Part shown: in pieces, positions 9,003 to 17,909 of the stretch | Layout of the letters: every line of letters starts with the position of its first letter | Numbering within the stretch: the stretch's first letter is position 1 | Source of the DNA: Verrucomicrobiota bacterium | Lineage (GTDB): Bacteria; Verrucomicrobiota; Verrucomicrobiia; Limisphaerales; JAEYXS01 | Direction of reading: 5' to 3' | NCBI GenBank assembly: GCA_023431185.1 | Contig: JAEYXS010000072.1 | Coordinates: 1-31,784, forward strand | Length of the DNA: 31,784 nt | Notes under the pieces: generated by a model | What the model was told of the DNA's origin: nothing | Databases searched by the model: none | Seen by the model: the letters and a program-made list of their open reading frames with translations, nothing else | Translations under genes and position numbers: made by a program

Positions 9003-9033
9003 AAAAAAAAACAGCCCCTGGATGGCGGGGCTG
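9003..9033 (-). terminator. Rho-independent terminator ending the minus-strand cluster
   Basis: Read on the minus strand: CAGCCCC (9033-9027), 8-base loop, GGGGCTG (9018-9012), then nine T (9011-9003). It lies 17 bp downstream of the Sel1 gene and ends transcription of the 17.8-9.0 kb cluster. Confidence 0.9.
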
Positions 9034-9049
9034 GTGAGGGGGAAACAGG

Positions 9050-9838
9050 TTACTTCTTGTAAGCCAAGGCGCGCTTTTGGCCTTCGGCCACTTGTTCCGG
9101 GGTCATTTTGTAAAGTCCCACCATGGAATCACGTCGTTTGGCGGCATCATCGCTACCGGTGTTGGCGGCGATCACCAGCCATTTATAGGCCTCGGAAAGA
9201 TCACGGGGTACGCCTTGTCCGAGCGAGTAAGCATTACCCAAGGCATACTGAGCTGGGGCAAAACCGGCATCGGCCGCCTTGCGGAACCAGCGGGTGGCTT
9301 CGGCATAATCCTGCCCGGCCCCCTGGCCGCTGAAGAGCATGCGTCCAACCTGATACTGCGCCTCCAGGACGTTTTGTTCAGCCACCTTCTTGTACCACTT
9401 GAAAGCTTCGGCGAGATCGGGGGCTTTTAGGCCCAAGCCCTTTTCATAATACAGCCCGAGCTTGAACATGCACTGTACGTGACCGGCCTCTGCCCCTTTC
9501 AGATACCATTTCAAGGCTTCCTTATCGTCCGGTTTGGCGGTTCCGATGCCGAGCGCTTCCAAAAAACCCAACTGATGCATCGCATCCGCGTTCGTTTTCG
9601 CGGCGCGGGTGTACCAGCGGACGGCTTCTTTGACGTCCTGTTCGGTGCCGATACCCAGCTCATAGCAGAGGCCTAGCTGGTATTGGGCGGTCGCGTCGTT
9701 TTTCTTGGCGGCAGCGGTGAGCTGATCCACGGGTGGCAACTGGCCTTGAGCCCGGGCGTCAGTCCACGGTACCAGCGTCAGGCTGGCACTGAGCAAAACA
9801 ACGGCAGTGGCTTTAGGTAGAAGGTTCCGGCCTTTCAT
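9050..9838 (-). CDS. Sel1-repeat (TPR-like) secreted protein
   Basis: 262 residues from the ATG at 9838; a TTG nine bases upstream (9847) could also serve. The N-terminus MKGRNLLPKATAVVLLSAS followed by TLVPWTDARAQ is a signal peptide, with probable cleavage after ARA. The rest is about five Sel1 units of some 36 residues with the pattern AQYQLGLCYELGIGT then a D-EA--WY-KAA stretch (examples around residues 49-85, 87-122, 123-158, 159-194 and 195-230). Sel1 arrays form alpha-helical scaffolds for protein contacts; partners are unknown. It is the last gene of a same-strand cluster and is followed at once by a strong terminator. Family call strong, role open. Confidence 0.85.
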   Translation of the reverse strand: MKGRNLLPKATAVVLLSASLTLVPWTDARAQGQLPPVDQLTAAAKKNDATAQYQLGLCYELGIGTEQDVKEAVRWYTRAAKTNADAMHQLGFLEALGIGTAKPDDKEALKWYLKGAEAGHVQCMFKLGLYYEKGLGLKAPDLAEAFKWYKKVAEQNVLEAQYQVGRMLFSGQGAGQDYAEATRWFRKAADAGFAPAQYALGNAYSLGQGVPRDLSEAYKWLVIAANTGSDDAAKRRDSMVGLYKMTPEQVAEGQKRALAYKK

Positions 9839-9889
9839 AGTTTGCAAGTTAAAACCTGTCCCGCCGATTTTTCAAGTCGTGAATCAGCC

Positions 9890-11470
9890 TTAGGCACCCT
9901 TTTTTGGCTGGTCACGGCGGGGGAACAGGGCAACCGGGTCGCCGCATGTATGACCCGGTGCCAGCTTGCCCCAAACAGCTTCGGACAGCTTGTCCGGCTG
10001 CCCGGTCAGACCGAGCTGGTGATAGATCTTCCCGGCGGAGTTCGGAATGAACGGCCAGATGAGCGCCGCGATCAGGCGGCAGCTCTCCACGAGGTTGTAG
10101 AGCACTTCATCCAGGCGCGCCGCCTGGGCCGGGTCTTTCGCCAGCTTGAAGGGCGCTGTCTGGTCCACGTATTGGTTGCAGCGGGTGATGTAGCCCCACG
10201 TCGTCTGGAGCGCGGCTTGCAGTTCATTGGCCTGCAACTGCTCGCGTACTTTCGCGACAGCGGCTTCCGCTTCCGGTGCCAGTTCACGCGAGACGGTGGG
10301 CACGACGCCATTACGATACTTCTTGAGCATCGAGATGGAGCGGTTCAAGAGGTTGCCGACGCCATTCGCCAGTTCCGCATTGTAACGCGATTCAAAACCA
10401 GCATCCGTCCAGTTGCCATCCGGGCCGATGGCCAGTTCACGCACCACGTAATAGCGGAACGCGTCCAAGCCCCAGTCGTCGATGATGGCGACGGGTTCCA
10501 CGATGTTCCCGGTGGCTTTGCTGATCTTCTCACCGTTCTTTTGCCACCAGCCGTGCACGAGGATCTGTTTCGGCAACGGCAGGCCCATCGCCTTCAGCAT
10601 GATGGGCCAGTAAACGGAATGAAACTTCAGGATATCCTTGCCGATGACATGCACATCTGCCGGCCACAAGGAGAGTTTATCAGAACCTTGCTCGAAAGTT
10701 TCGGGCTTCAGGCCGAGAGCGCCGCACACCACCGGATCACCATGCGCCGCCGGTACGCTGATGTAGTTTACCAAGGCATCGAACCACACATACGTTACGA
10801 AATCCGGCGCGAAGGGCAGGGGGATGCCCCAGCTCAGGCGGGCCAACGGACGCGTGATGCACAGGTCTTCCAGCGTGTTGTTCTTCAGGAAGCCCAGCAC
10901 CTCATTACGGCGGTAGCTCGGCTCGATGAAGGACGGATTCGCTTCGATGTAGTCGATCAGCCATTGCTGATGCGCCTGCATCTTGAAATACCAGTTCTCT
11001 TCCTCCAGCTTCACGACCTCACCGTAAATGGGCTCAAAGGTACCATCGGGCAGGCGATCCTTCTCCGTCAGAAACGTCTCCTGCCGCGTGGAGTAGAAGC
11101 CGGTGTAAGTCTGCCGATAGAAGTGACCTTCCGCGTGCAACTTGCTCAAAATGGCTTGGACCACGGTCTTGTGCCGTGCGGAAGACGTGCGGACGAAATC
11201 ATTGTTGGACAGTTCCAGCTTGCGCACGAATGCCTGCCAGCTCGTGGCCAGTTCATCGCAGTAAGCTTGCGAATCCTTGCCCTCCGCCATCGCGGCCTGT
11301 TGGACCTTTTGCCCGTGCTCATCCAGACCGGTGAGGAAGAAGGACTCATTCCCCAGGCTGTGTTGTGCGCGGTTGATCACATCCGTGATCACTTTTTCAT
11401 AGGCATGCCCCAAGTGAGGCTGCCCATTCACGTAATCGATGGCCGTTGTTATGTAGAACCGTTTATTCAT
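9890..11470 (-). CDS. metG: Methionine--tRNA ligase
   Basis: 526 residues; charges tRNA-Met with methionine in the cytoplasm. The class I signature HLGH is at 19-22 (HIGH motif), and the second ATP motif reads KISKA at 315-319 (KMSKS motif; the last Ser is Ala). The central connecting part (around TGFYSTRQETFLTEKDRL) lacks the four-Cys zinc knuckle of the E. coli-type enzyme and fits the zinc-free type. The protein ends at about 526 residues without the C-terminal EMAP/Trbp111 tRNA-binding domain seen in longer versions. WFDALVNYI and HGWWQKNGEKIS are typical core blocks. ATG at 11470; the WecA-like gene ends 59 bp upstream, so the two may be co-transcribed. Very sure of the identity. Confidence 0.96.
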   Translation of the reverse strand: MNKRFYITTAIDYVNGQPHLGHAYEKVITDVINRAQHSLGNESFFLTGLDEHGQKVQQAAMAEGKDSQAYCDELATSWQAFVRKLELSNNDFVRTSSARHKTVVQAILSKLHAEGHFYRQTYTGFYSTRQETFLTEKDRLPDGTFEPIYGEVVKLEEENWYFKMQAHQQWLIDYIEANPSFIEPSYRRNEVLGFLKNNTLEDLCITRPLARLSWGIPLPFAPDFVTYVWFDALVNYISVPAAHGDPVVCGALGLKPETFEQGSDKLSLWPADVHVIGKDILKFHSVYWPIMLKAMGLPLPKQILVHGWWQKNGEKISKATGNIVEPVAIIDDWGLDAFRYYVVRELAIGPDGNWTDAGFESRYNAELANGVGNLLNRSISMLKKYRNGVVPTVSRELAPEAEAAVAKVREQLQANELQAALQTTWGYITRCNQYVDQTAPFKLAKDPAQAARLDEVLYNLVESCRLIAALIWPFIPNSAGKIYHQLGLTGQPDKLSEAVWGKLAPGHTCGDPVALFPRRDQPKKGA

Positions 11471-11529
11471 TCGGACGGGGAGAGCATGGAGGACGTTCAG
11501 GAGCTTGGCAACAGCTTGCGTGTGTGCCT

Positions 11530-12543
11530 TTAACGCAGCATCAGCAACCCGGCGACTCCCGCCAAGCCCGCCAGCAGCCAGATGACCAGCACGGCGGTGG
11601 GTTTGCTCAGACCGCGGCGGACCAAGCGATGAGAGAGGTGATTGTTATCCCCGATCCAGAAAGGCTTGCCCAAGCGGTAACGGATGATGACCACACAGAC
11701 GAGGTCACCCAAGGGGACGGCGAGGATGAGCAAAGGCACCAGCACGGCTAATGTATTCGGATGATCCGGCGTGTGGAAGGAAGGCAAAATTGCCAACACT
11801 GCGAGGAGGTAACCTACCAGATGACTGCCCGCATCACCGAGGAAGACGCTGGCTTTCGGGAAATTATACGGCAGGAAACCGAGCAAGGCACCGGCACTCA
11901 AGGCGGCGAGTGAGGCCACCAGATACTGGCCGTGGATGGCGGCGCTCATGCCGAGAAACCATGCGCCGATCAAACCGAGTCCACCGCACAGCCCGTTCAT
12001 GTTGTCCATGAAGTTGAGCGCATTGATGAGCGTGAGAATCCAGAGCACGGTGATGACGAAACCAAAGATGGGGTAGGGGACGAAGAGAGTTACGCGCACA
12101 CCCACGGCGGCGACCAAGGAGGCGATGGCCAGTTGACCGAGGAACTTGGGCGCGGCCTTCAATTCGTGCCGGTCATCCCACCAGCCGAGCAAGAGCATGC
12201 CGAAGGCGCCGAACAAAATGACACCCAGCTGCAATGCGCGTTTCTCGATACCGTAGCGCATGGCTTCGAGGCTGTCCGTGTTCAAGCTCAAGGAACGAGC
12301 CAGTGATTCCCCGAGGCCGCCTCCAAACAACAAAACGAGGCCGAGCAGAATCGGGACAAAGAGGCCGGTAGCCACGGCCAGACCGCCGGCCAAGGCGATG
12401 GGTTCCGTGTGGATCTTCCGGTGGCCGGGGTCATCCACATGGTTCGTGCGTCGGCACCACGCCCGCCAGAGTGGCAGGCTGAGTGCGCTCACCAGTGCGG
12501 CGGAGAGCAGCGACAGCAGATAGATGTTCAGCGGAAATTCCAC
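11530..12543 (-). CDS. WecA/TagO-like undecaprenyl-phosphate sugar-1-phosphate transferase
   Basis: 337 residues, strongly hydrophobic, about ten membrane helices. Polyprenyl-phosphate HexNAc-1-P transferases load the first sugar phosphate onto undecaprenyl phosphate at the inner face of the membrane. Motifs seen: WWDDRHELKAAPK (Asp 123-124, metal/lipid phosphate), ALNFMDNMNGL (Asp180), FLGDAGSHLVGY (Asp237) and NNHLSHRLVRRG (His 302 and 305, like the HIHH-type loop). It resembles WecA/TagO/RfaL-linked GT4 enzymes more than MraY. The start is GTG at 12543, two bases after the stop of the upstream glycosyltransferase gene, so the two are almost certainly translationally coupled. The exact sugar (GlcNAc or other) is not readable. 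Confidence 0.88.
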   Translation of the reverse strand: MEFPLNIYLLSLLSAALVSALSLPLWRAWCRRTNHVDDPGHRKIHTEPIALAGGLAVATGLFVPILLGLVLLFGGGLGESLARSLSLNTDSLEAMRYGIEKRALQLGVILFGAFGMLLLGWWDDRHELKAAPKFLGQLAIASLVAAVGVRVTLFVPYPIFGFVITVLWILTLINALNFMDNMNGLCGGLGLIGAWFLGMSAAIHGQYLVASLAALSAGALLGFLPYNFPKASVFLGDAGSHLVGYLLAVLAILPSFHTPDHPNTLAVLVPLLILAVPLGDLVCVVIIRYRLGKPFWIGDNNHLSHRLVRRGLSKPTAVLVIWLLAGLAGVAGLLMLR

Positions 12544-12545
12544 GT

Positions 12546-13712
12546 TCAGCGCCCAGTCTTCTCTTTCAGCAACCGTTGATACAAGTGAAACAAATCATCC
12601 ACCATGCGCTCGACCGGGAACCATTCCTGCACCAGTGCCTGTCCGCGTGAACCGAGTTTTTGGCAGAGGGCCGGTTGCTTGGCCAAGGAGGTCAAGGCGG
12701 CTTCCAACTTCACAAAATCCTTTGGATGGATGAGGAAACCGGTTTCATCGGGCAGGCAGATTTCGCGGGCGCCATCGCAATCATACGCCACCACCGGTTT
12801 GCCCGCCGCCAGAGCTTGGGGCAGGGCGCGCGGCAGTCCTTCCCGCAGGGAAAGATGTGCGAGGGCATCCATGATGCCGACGTAGCGGGAGACTTCCTTG
12901 GGTGGTACCAAGCCGGTGAAAATAAAATGCTTTTCCAATCCGGCCTGCTTGATTTGCGCTTCGAGGGAAGGGCGCAATACGCCGTCACCTACCAGCAGGA
13001 ATTTCACCTTGGGGCAGGCAGCAACGATCTTGGGTGCAACGGACAGCAGATCATCATGCCCTTTCAGTTCAAACAGGCGGGCGATCTTGCCGATGACGAA
13101 ATCATCCGGCGCAATGCCCAGTAGCTGACGCAGGGCGGCATCATTCTTCGCTTGCAGATACGGTTGCAGGTCGAAGCCGCTGAAGACGCGTGTGTATTGC
13201 TCCGGACGACCGATGCCGGCGGCGAGATACTGCTGCGTCATCGCGTTGGCCACGACCACGAAATGGTCCGTGGCATTGGCCGCGTAACGCTCTGCATTGG
13301 TGAAAACGAAATTGGCCAGCGCGCCTTGGAAATTGCCGAAGGACGGACCGTGGATGGTGTGAATGATGACGGGCACACCTGCACGGCGGGCGGCCAGTCT
13401 TCCCAACACACCCGCTTTGCCGCTATGCGTATGCACGATGTCCGGGCGCCGTTGCTTCAGGAAATCGGTGAGCGTCACCAGCGCCCGCCAGTCTTGCCAG
13501 GGGGAGACGGGACGGATGAGGTGCGGGTTGTGGGAGAGCACACCGGACTGAGCATCAAAGAGACGTTCCAGCGAGCCTTCAGGTCCAGCGGTGGGACCGG
13601 TGATGAGGTCGCAATCCAGTTGATGACGGGAGCGAAGGCCCAGCACACTGGAGACGGTGTTCTCCTGTGCGCCGCCTACGATCAATCTGGTGATGATGTG
13701 CGTGACCCGCAT
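12546..13712 (-). CDS. Glycosyltransferase, GT4 family (GT-B fold)
   Basis: 388 residues, cytoplasmic or peripheral on the membrane. The N-terminal Rossmann half starts with MRVTHIITRLIVGGAQENT, the common 'GGAQ' start of GT4 enzymes that build surface polysaccharides, with a further block DIVHTHSGKAGVLGR. The C-terminal half has the donor-site pattern VGDGVLR, then LREGLPRALPQALAAGKPVVAYDCDGAREI, the usual E-x7-type retaining nucleotide-sugar site (written here in parts; residues about 295-325). It lies two bases upstream of the WecA-like gene and downstream of a TMEM260-like transferase, which suggests assembly of a lipid-linked glycan. Acceptor and donor are not known. Confidence 0.9.
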   Translation of the reverse strand: MRVTHIITRLIVGGAQENTVSSVLGLRSRHQLDCDLITGPTAGPEGSLERLFDAQSGVLSHNPHLIRPVSPWQDWRALVTLTDFLKQRRPDIVHTHSGKAGVLGRLAARRAGVPVIIHTIHGPSFGNFQGALANFVFTNAERYAANATDHFVVVANAMTQQYLAAGIGRPEQYTRVFSGFDLQPYLQAKNDAALRQLLGIAPDDFVIGKIARLFELKGHDDLLSVAPKIVAACPKVKFLLVGDGVLRPSLEAQIKQAGLEKHFIFTGLVPPKEVSRYVGIMDALAHLSLREGLPRALPQALAAGKPVVAYDCDGAREICLPDETGFLIHPKDFVKLEAALTSLAKQPALCQKLGSRGQALVQEWFPVERMVDDLFHLYQRLLKEKTGR

Positions 13713-13791
13713 CGAATGGCCCGGGGATTATGACCACGGGAATTGCGCGGCAGGTTAACGGTGCCAGCGGGAGGCGTCCAACGCAAAGCGG

Positions 13792-16563
13792 TCAACTGCC
13801 TTTGAGTTCTTTCAGGCGTTGCTGCACCTGCTGGGCGTCTTTGGAGTTTGGCGGAACTTTGGAGAGGAATTTTTCGTAATGGCTGATGGCCGCATCCTTT
13901 TTCTTCTGACGGTAGGCGACCTCACCCAGGAAGAAGTAGGGGAGGGGACTGTTTGTCTGGAGCTTCATCAGCTTGAGGTAGCTGGCCTCGGCTCCGGCCA
14001 GGTCGTCCAACTGCAATTTGGCTAGAGCGTAGTTCATCAGGACGGGTACATTCTCCGGGCTGATCTGCAAGGCTTTCTCCAGCGCGACCAGGGCTTTGTC
14101 CGGGTGTTTGGTCTCCAGATAAATGGCCCCTTCATTCTGCAAAGCCACGACGTTGTTGGAGTTCAGCATGAGCTGCTCCTTCACCACGGCGAGCGCCTTG
14201 CTGAAATTCTTTTCCTGCAGGTAAACGCCCAGCAGACCGGTCAAAGGCACATCTGCTTTGGGGTACAATTTGCGGGCGGCAAGCAACACCTCCTCAGCCC
14301 GATGCAGGTTGGTCGTGGCCAGGTAGGCCAAGGATTCCTGACGGATGAATTCCAATCGGGCGGGTACAGGCAAGTTGCCGAACTCCGGGGATTTCCCCGC
14401 TGCTTGAAGGACCTTTAGAGCCAACTGTGGAGCTTGTCCTTTCTGCAAAGTATCCGCATAGGTGAGCAAATATTCCAGCTTGTCGGGCTTTGCCCGTACG
14501 ACGTAGTCCAGTTGCTCGGCTGCCTGGCGCAACAAGCCGAAGCCCAGCAGGGTTTTGCCCAGCTCAAACTGGAGCTGGGGCACACACAGTCCGCCATTTT
14601 CACGCAGCAAATTGCTCCAGGTGAGGTTATGGCTCCAATCCTCCGACTCCACCTTGCCATCCTGGTTGATTTTCGCAGTGATATTGGCCGGGTTCAGCAT
14701 CAAGGCATCCGCGAAAAATTTCGCCGATTCGTTCGTCTGTCCGGCCCGGTGGAGGGTGACACCCCATTGGTTGAGTGCGCGCGAGAGGTAGCGGCCCACG
14801 ATGGCGGCATCGCAGCCGGGCTTGTCCGTAAAGGGTTGCAACTGGTTCAGGTAACTCCGTTGGTCAGCCCAAAAGTCATGGTTCAGCTTCAGTTCCTCTG
14901 CGGAAACAGGTGGCGCGATGATCTGCCCGGCCTGATAGAGCACGAGTTCATGGACCACTCCGCGAGGCTCCGGGTGGTAATACTCGAGGATATGTGGACC
15001 GTTTGCGGGGTGCAGGTAGAACAAGCGGTTGCTTTGGGCGTGCAGACCGATCAGTTGCGCCACGGCCGGACCGGGCAGAGGCTCGGGTAGGGATTTGCCA
15101 TTGACGAGATCGGTCCAACGACCGGGATAATGTTTTGCCAGAATGCCCTGATAGCGCGCGTAAGGCAGTGAGCGGGTATCCAGCAGGAGGTGCGGATTCT
15201 TGCCGTTGGCGGCGTAATGCGCTTCCAATAGCAGGATCAGATGTGGTTCTTCGCTGAGCAGGACGGCACCGGATTCCGGCAGTTGCGCGGCCAAGCGTTG
15301 CGAGTATTCCTTGAGTGCCGGGGAATTGTTGCCCTGGATGGCCGGCAGGTTGCGGTAGATCAAAGCGCCCGCCATCAAAACCGGTCCGATCCAAACCGCC
15401 ACGGTCACCACCCAGCTCATCGCATTGCGCAGTCCGGACTGGCGCTTCCAGCCACGCTGCTCGCTTTGCCGGAAGATCAGCAGGAAATAACCGCTGTAAT
15501 AGCCGATGTTCAGGGCGATGAGGTAGTAAAAGGTCAGGAAAGGGATGCCCATGCCCATGCTCCGGGGGCTGTAGGTCGGGTCGAACATCACCCAGATGCT
15601 GAAACCGAGGAACATCGCGTGGATGAGGTAGAACATCAGCAACGTGAGAAACGCCGCAATGGGATTGGCCTCGCCCATGTTCGAAGGCCAGCGCACCACC
15701 ATGGAGACCAATGGTAGAAACACCACAAAGGAAAGAATCAGCGGCAGCCAGAGCGGGATGCTGCGCAGGATCAGCTTTTGCTGGCCCAACTGCTCCCGCA
15801 GCAAGGTGCCGAATTCGCCCATCCCCCGCGAGCTCTCCACAGCCGGCATGAGTAGATAAAGCAACAGTCCCAGCAGGCCGAAAGCGGCCAGCTTGGCGAG
15901 AAACTTGAGGTTGAAGAAAGACTTGCCGCGAAACCAGATCAGGGCGACGAGGAAAATGGGGAAGAATCCGATCATCGCCCAGTTGTTGGTGGTTGCGAGG
16001 CCATAGACAAAGACGAACTGATAGAGCCAGCCTTCCTTTTGCTCCTGACGATACTCCAGCAGACAGCGGATCAAGTGCGCGAAGAGCAGCAGGTTTAACA
16101 TCTCACCGGTGACCGCCGTGGCGTGTTCCCAAAAAGTCAATTGAAACCCCAAAGCGAAGACAGCGAACAAAGGCGGTAGCCAGTTGGTGGGGATGCTCAA
16201 TAAACCGCCGGGGGTACGTTCCCGTTGACGTTGTTCCCGGGTCCGGTCCTGGGGCAGCAAGGCCACCGTCCGGGCCAGGGTGCCCAGCGTAAGTGCGGCC
16301 AGTACCGCCGAGAGGGCATTCATCAAGGCCGGGGCGCTGCCAGCAGGCAACCAGGTCAAGGGCAGGGTGACCAGGTACAGCAGCGGTGTGGTACTGTGAG
16401 CGGTCCACCAGTCCCAGCCCAGGAGTTTTCCGACCACTGGCAGGCTGCTGAGCGTCACCCAGCGATTGGCCGTGGCCAGATAGACCGCCAGCGCGGCGAG
16501 CACGATGAGCCACGGGAAAATCTTGAGCGAAAAGCGAAGGGTCGGTTTTTCCGTCACGGTCAT
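13792..16563 (-). CDS. TMEM260-like (GT117, DUF2723) membrane transferase with TPR repeats
   Basis: 923 residues. The first 430 or so hold about 10-12 membrane helices and match the DUF2723/TMEM260 pattern: a first loop after TM1, a helix with LPAGSAPALMNALSAVLAAL, and FWEHATAVTGEMLNLLLFA, the counterpart of the FW..A..aEVYtLN block. The usual acidic D-GE and HPPGYPL motifs are replaced by GWDWWTAHSTTPLLYL, so this member is divergent. After a soluble middle part come TPR units (about 620-923), for example ALVALEKALQISPENVPVLM. TMEM260 is known as a protein O-mannosyltransferase; here it may glycosylate exported proteins using lipid-linked sugars. Neighbours are glycan genes. ATG at 16563; 79 bp separate it from the GT4 gene. 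Confidence 0.75.
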   Translation of the reverse strand: MTVTEKPTLRFSLKIFPWLIVLAALAVYLATANRWVTLSSLPVVGKLLGWDWWTAHSTTPLLYLVTLPLTWLPAGSAPALMNALSAVLAALTLGTLARTVALLPQDRTREQRQRERTPGGLLSIPTNWLPPLFAVFALGFQLTFWEHATAVTGEMLNLLLFAHLIRCLLEYRQEQKEGWLYQFVFVYGLATTNNWAMIGFFPIFLVALIWFRGKSFFNLKFLAKLAAFGLLGLLLYLLMPAVESSRGMGEFGTLLREQLGQQKLILRSIPLWLPLILSFVVFLPLVSMVVRWPSNMGEANPIAAFLTLLMFYLIHAMFLGFSIWVMFDPTYSPRSMGMGIPFLTFYYLIALNIGYYSGYFLLIFRQSEQRGWKRQSGLRNAMSWVVTVAVWIGPVLMAGALIYRNLPAIQGNNSPALKEYSQRLAAQLPESGAVLLSEEPHLILLLEAHYAANGKNPHLLLDTRSLPYARYQGILAKHYPGRWTDLVNGKSLPEPLPGPAVAQLIGLHAQSNRLFYLHPANGPHILEYYHPEPRGVVHELVLYQAGQIIAPPVSAEELKLNHDFWADQRSYLNQLQPFTDKPGCDAAIVGRYLSRALNQWGVTLHRAGQTNESAKFFADALMLNPANITAKINQDGKVESEDWSHNLTWSNLLRENGGLCVPQLQFELGKTLLGFGLLRQAAEQLDYVVRAKPDKLEYLLTYADTLQKGQAPQLALKVLQAAGKSPEFGNLPVPARLEFIRQESLAYLATTNLHRAEEVLLAARKLYPKADVPLTGLLGVYLQEKNFSKALAVVKEQLMLNSNNVVALQNEGAIYLETKHPDKALVALEKALQISPENVPVLMNYALAKLQLDDLAGAEASYLKLMKLQTNSPLPYFFLGEVAYRQKKKDAAISHYEKFLSKVPPNSKDAQQVQQRLKELKGS

Positions 16564-16648
16564 AATATGTCAGGTGCGCCAGTTGACGCGAATGCCAGCC
16601 TGCTGACAAGCCGTTTGACCGCCAGCCACGTTACGATTCCCTTACATT

Positions 16649-17806
16649 TCAGGCATTTAAGGGCTGACGCAACCGCAGGTCCGCCACGCATTCCACATGC
16701 TGCGTCTGCGGGAACATGTCCAGCGGCACTACTTGCACCACCTCATAGACCCCATCCGCGCACAATAGGTTCAAATCTCTCGCCAAGGTGGCCGGATGGC
16801 AGGAAACGTAGAGAATCTGCGCGGGCCGGTTTTCCCTCAGGCTGGTGATCGCGCCCGGATGGCAGCCCTTGCGCGGCGGGTCAATGATCACCGTCGTCTT
16901 GGACGCGGCGAACTTCGCCATCAACTTCGGCAGCTCCACTTCCGTCTGCCCGGCGATGAACTCGCCATTCGTCAGACCACGATCTGCCAGATTCTGCCGC
17001 GCCGCCTTGATCGCCGGGATGTCCAGCTCCACACCCGCGAAGCTCTCCACATACTTCGCCAGCTCGATGCCGAAGAAGCCCACGCCGCAATAGGCATCCA
17101 CGAGGAACTTTGTCCCGGCGTCCTTGATGCGATCCCGTACCGCTTCGATGAGTTTGGGCAGCAGGAAGAAATTGTTCTGGAAGAACGAATGTTCCGGCAC
17201 ATGCCAGCCTTCTGGCGGGATGCGCAGGACGACCTTCAAGCCACCTTTCGGCGGCGGATTTGCCCGCACATCAGGGATCTGGTCGCTCAAGGCTTTTTCG
17301 GCGATCTTGCATTCCTCCACATCCACCACGAACCGGCTATCCTGCGCCACGTAACCGATGTGCAATTTCTTCAACCGCCCGTTCCACTGGCTGCGGATCA
17401 TGATGCGATTCCGGTACCCATAGGGCTGGGGGCAGGGGATGACGGGCGTGACGAGCTCCGGTGCGATATTGCCCAAGCGTTGGAACAAGTCCGCGATCTG
17501 CTTCCGCTTGAACTCAAGCTGCGCCGCGTAGCTGATGTGCTGATACTGGCACCCGCCGCACTCCATGTAATACTGGCACTCGGGCGGCACGCGCAAAGGG
17601 GAGGGCTTGATGACCCGCACCAGCTTGGCGCGGCCAAACTTCTTCTTCACCTCCGTCAATTCCACCTCCACTTCCTCGCCAGTGATGACGAAAGGAACGA
17701 AGAGGACGAACTCATCCAGCCGGGCGACGCCCTCGCCGCCAAAGGCCACATCCTGCACCGTGACGACATGGCGCGAACCCGGTTTTAATTGCGAAACATC
17801 CAACAT
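16649..17806 (-). CDS. rlmD: 23S rRNA (uracil-C5)-methyltransferase, RumA/TrmA family
   Basis: 385 residues from the ATG at 17806 (MLDVSQLKPG); a GTG at 17854 would add 16 residues of poor quality. SAM-dependent C5 methylation of a uridine in 23S rRNA (or in tRNA; RlmD, RlmCD and TrmA are hard to part by eye). Seen: TRAM domain about 8-70; four Cys at 77, 83, 86 and 166, spaced like the [4Fe-4S] ligands of E. coli RumA; SAM-binding VDAYCGVGFFGIELA at about 236-250; DPPRKG at 309-314; the catalytic Cys336 in YVSCHPATLARDL; the general-base Glu372 in HVECVADL. The presence of the cluster ligands favours RumA over TrmA. First gene of the minus-strand cluster, diverging from the ABC permeases with 103 bp between. 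Confidence 0.87.
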   Translation of the reverse strand: MLDVSQLKPGSRHVVTVQDVAFGGEGVARLDEFVLFVPFVITGEEVEVELTEVKKKFGRAKLVRVIKPSPLRVPPECQYYMECGGCQYQHISYAAQLEFKRKQIADLFQRLGNIAPELVTPVIPCPQPYGYRNRIMIRSQWNGRLKKLHIGYVAQDSRFVVDVEECKIAEKALSDQIPDVRANPPPKGGLKVVLRIPPEGWHVPEHSFFQNNFFLLPKLIEAVRDRIKDAGTKFLVDAYCGVGFFGIELAKYVESFAGVELDIPAIKAARQNLADRGLTNGEFIAGQTEVELPKLMAKFAASKTTVIIDPPRKGCHPGAITSLRENRPAQILYVSCHPATLARDLNLLCADGVYEVVQVVPLDMFPQTQHVECVADLRLRQPLNA

Positions 17807-17909
17807 GAACGGTTGTGATGACAAAACCCGCGCCAATGGGCAAGGGGGAATCACGGATTTGGTGTTTTACTCAAACGCCTCTAACCGTTAGAGCAGTGCC
17901 CGTCATACG

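Noticed and set aside
9842..11533. Plus-strand open frame of 563 codons
   Set aside because: Antisense to metG, whose HLGH and KISKA motifs are clear; no domain in the plus frame.
12510..12543. Reading the WecA-like gene as MraY
   Set aside because: Length and the single NNHLSHRL loop suit WecA/TagO; no mur genes lie nearby.
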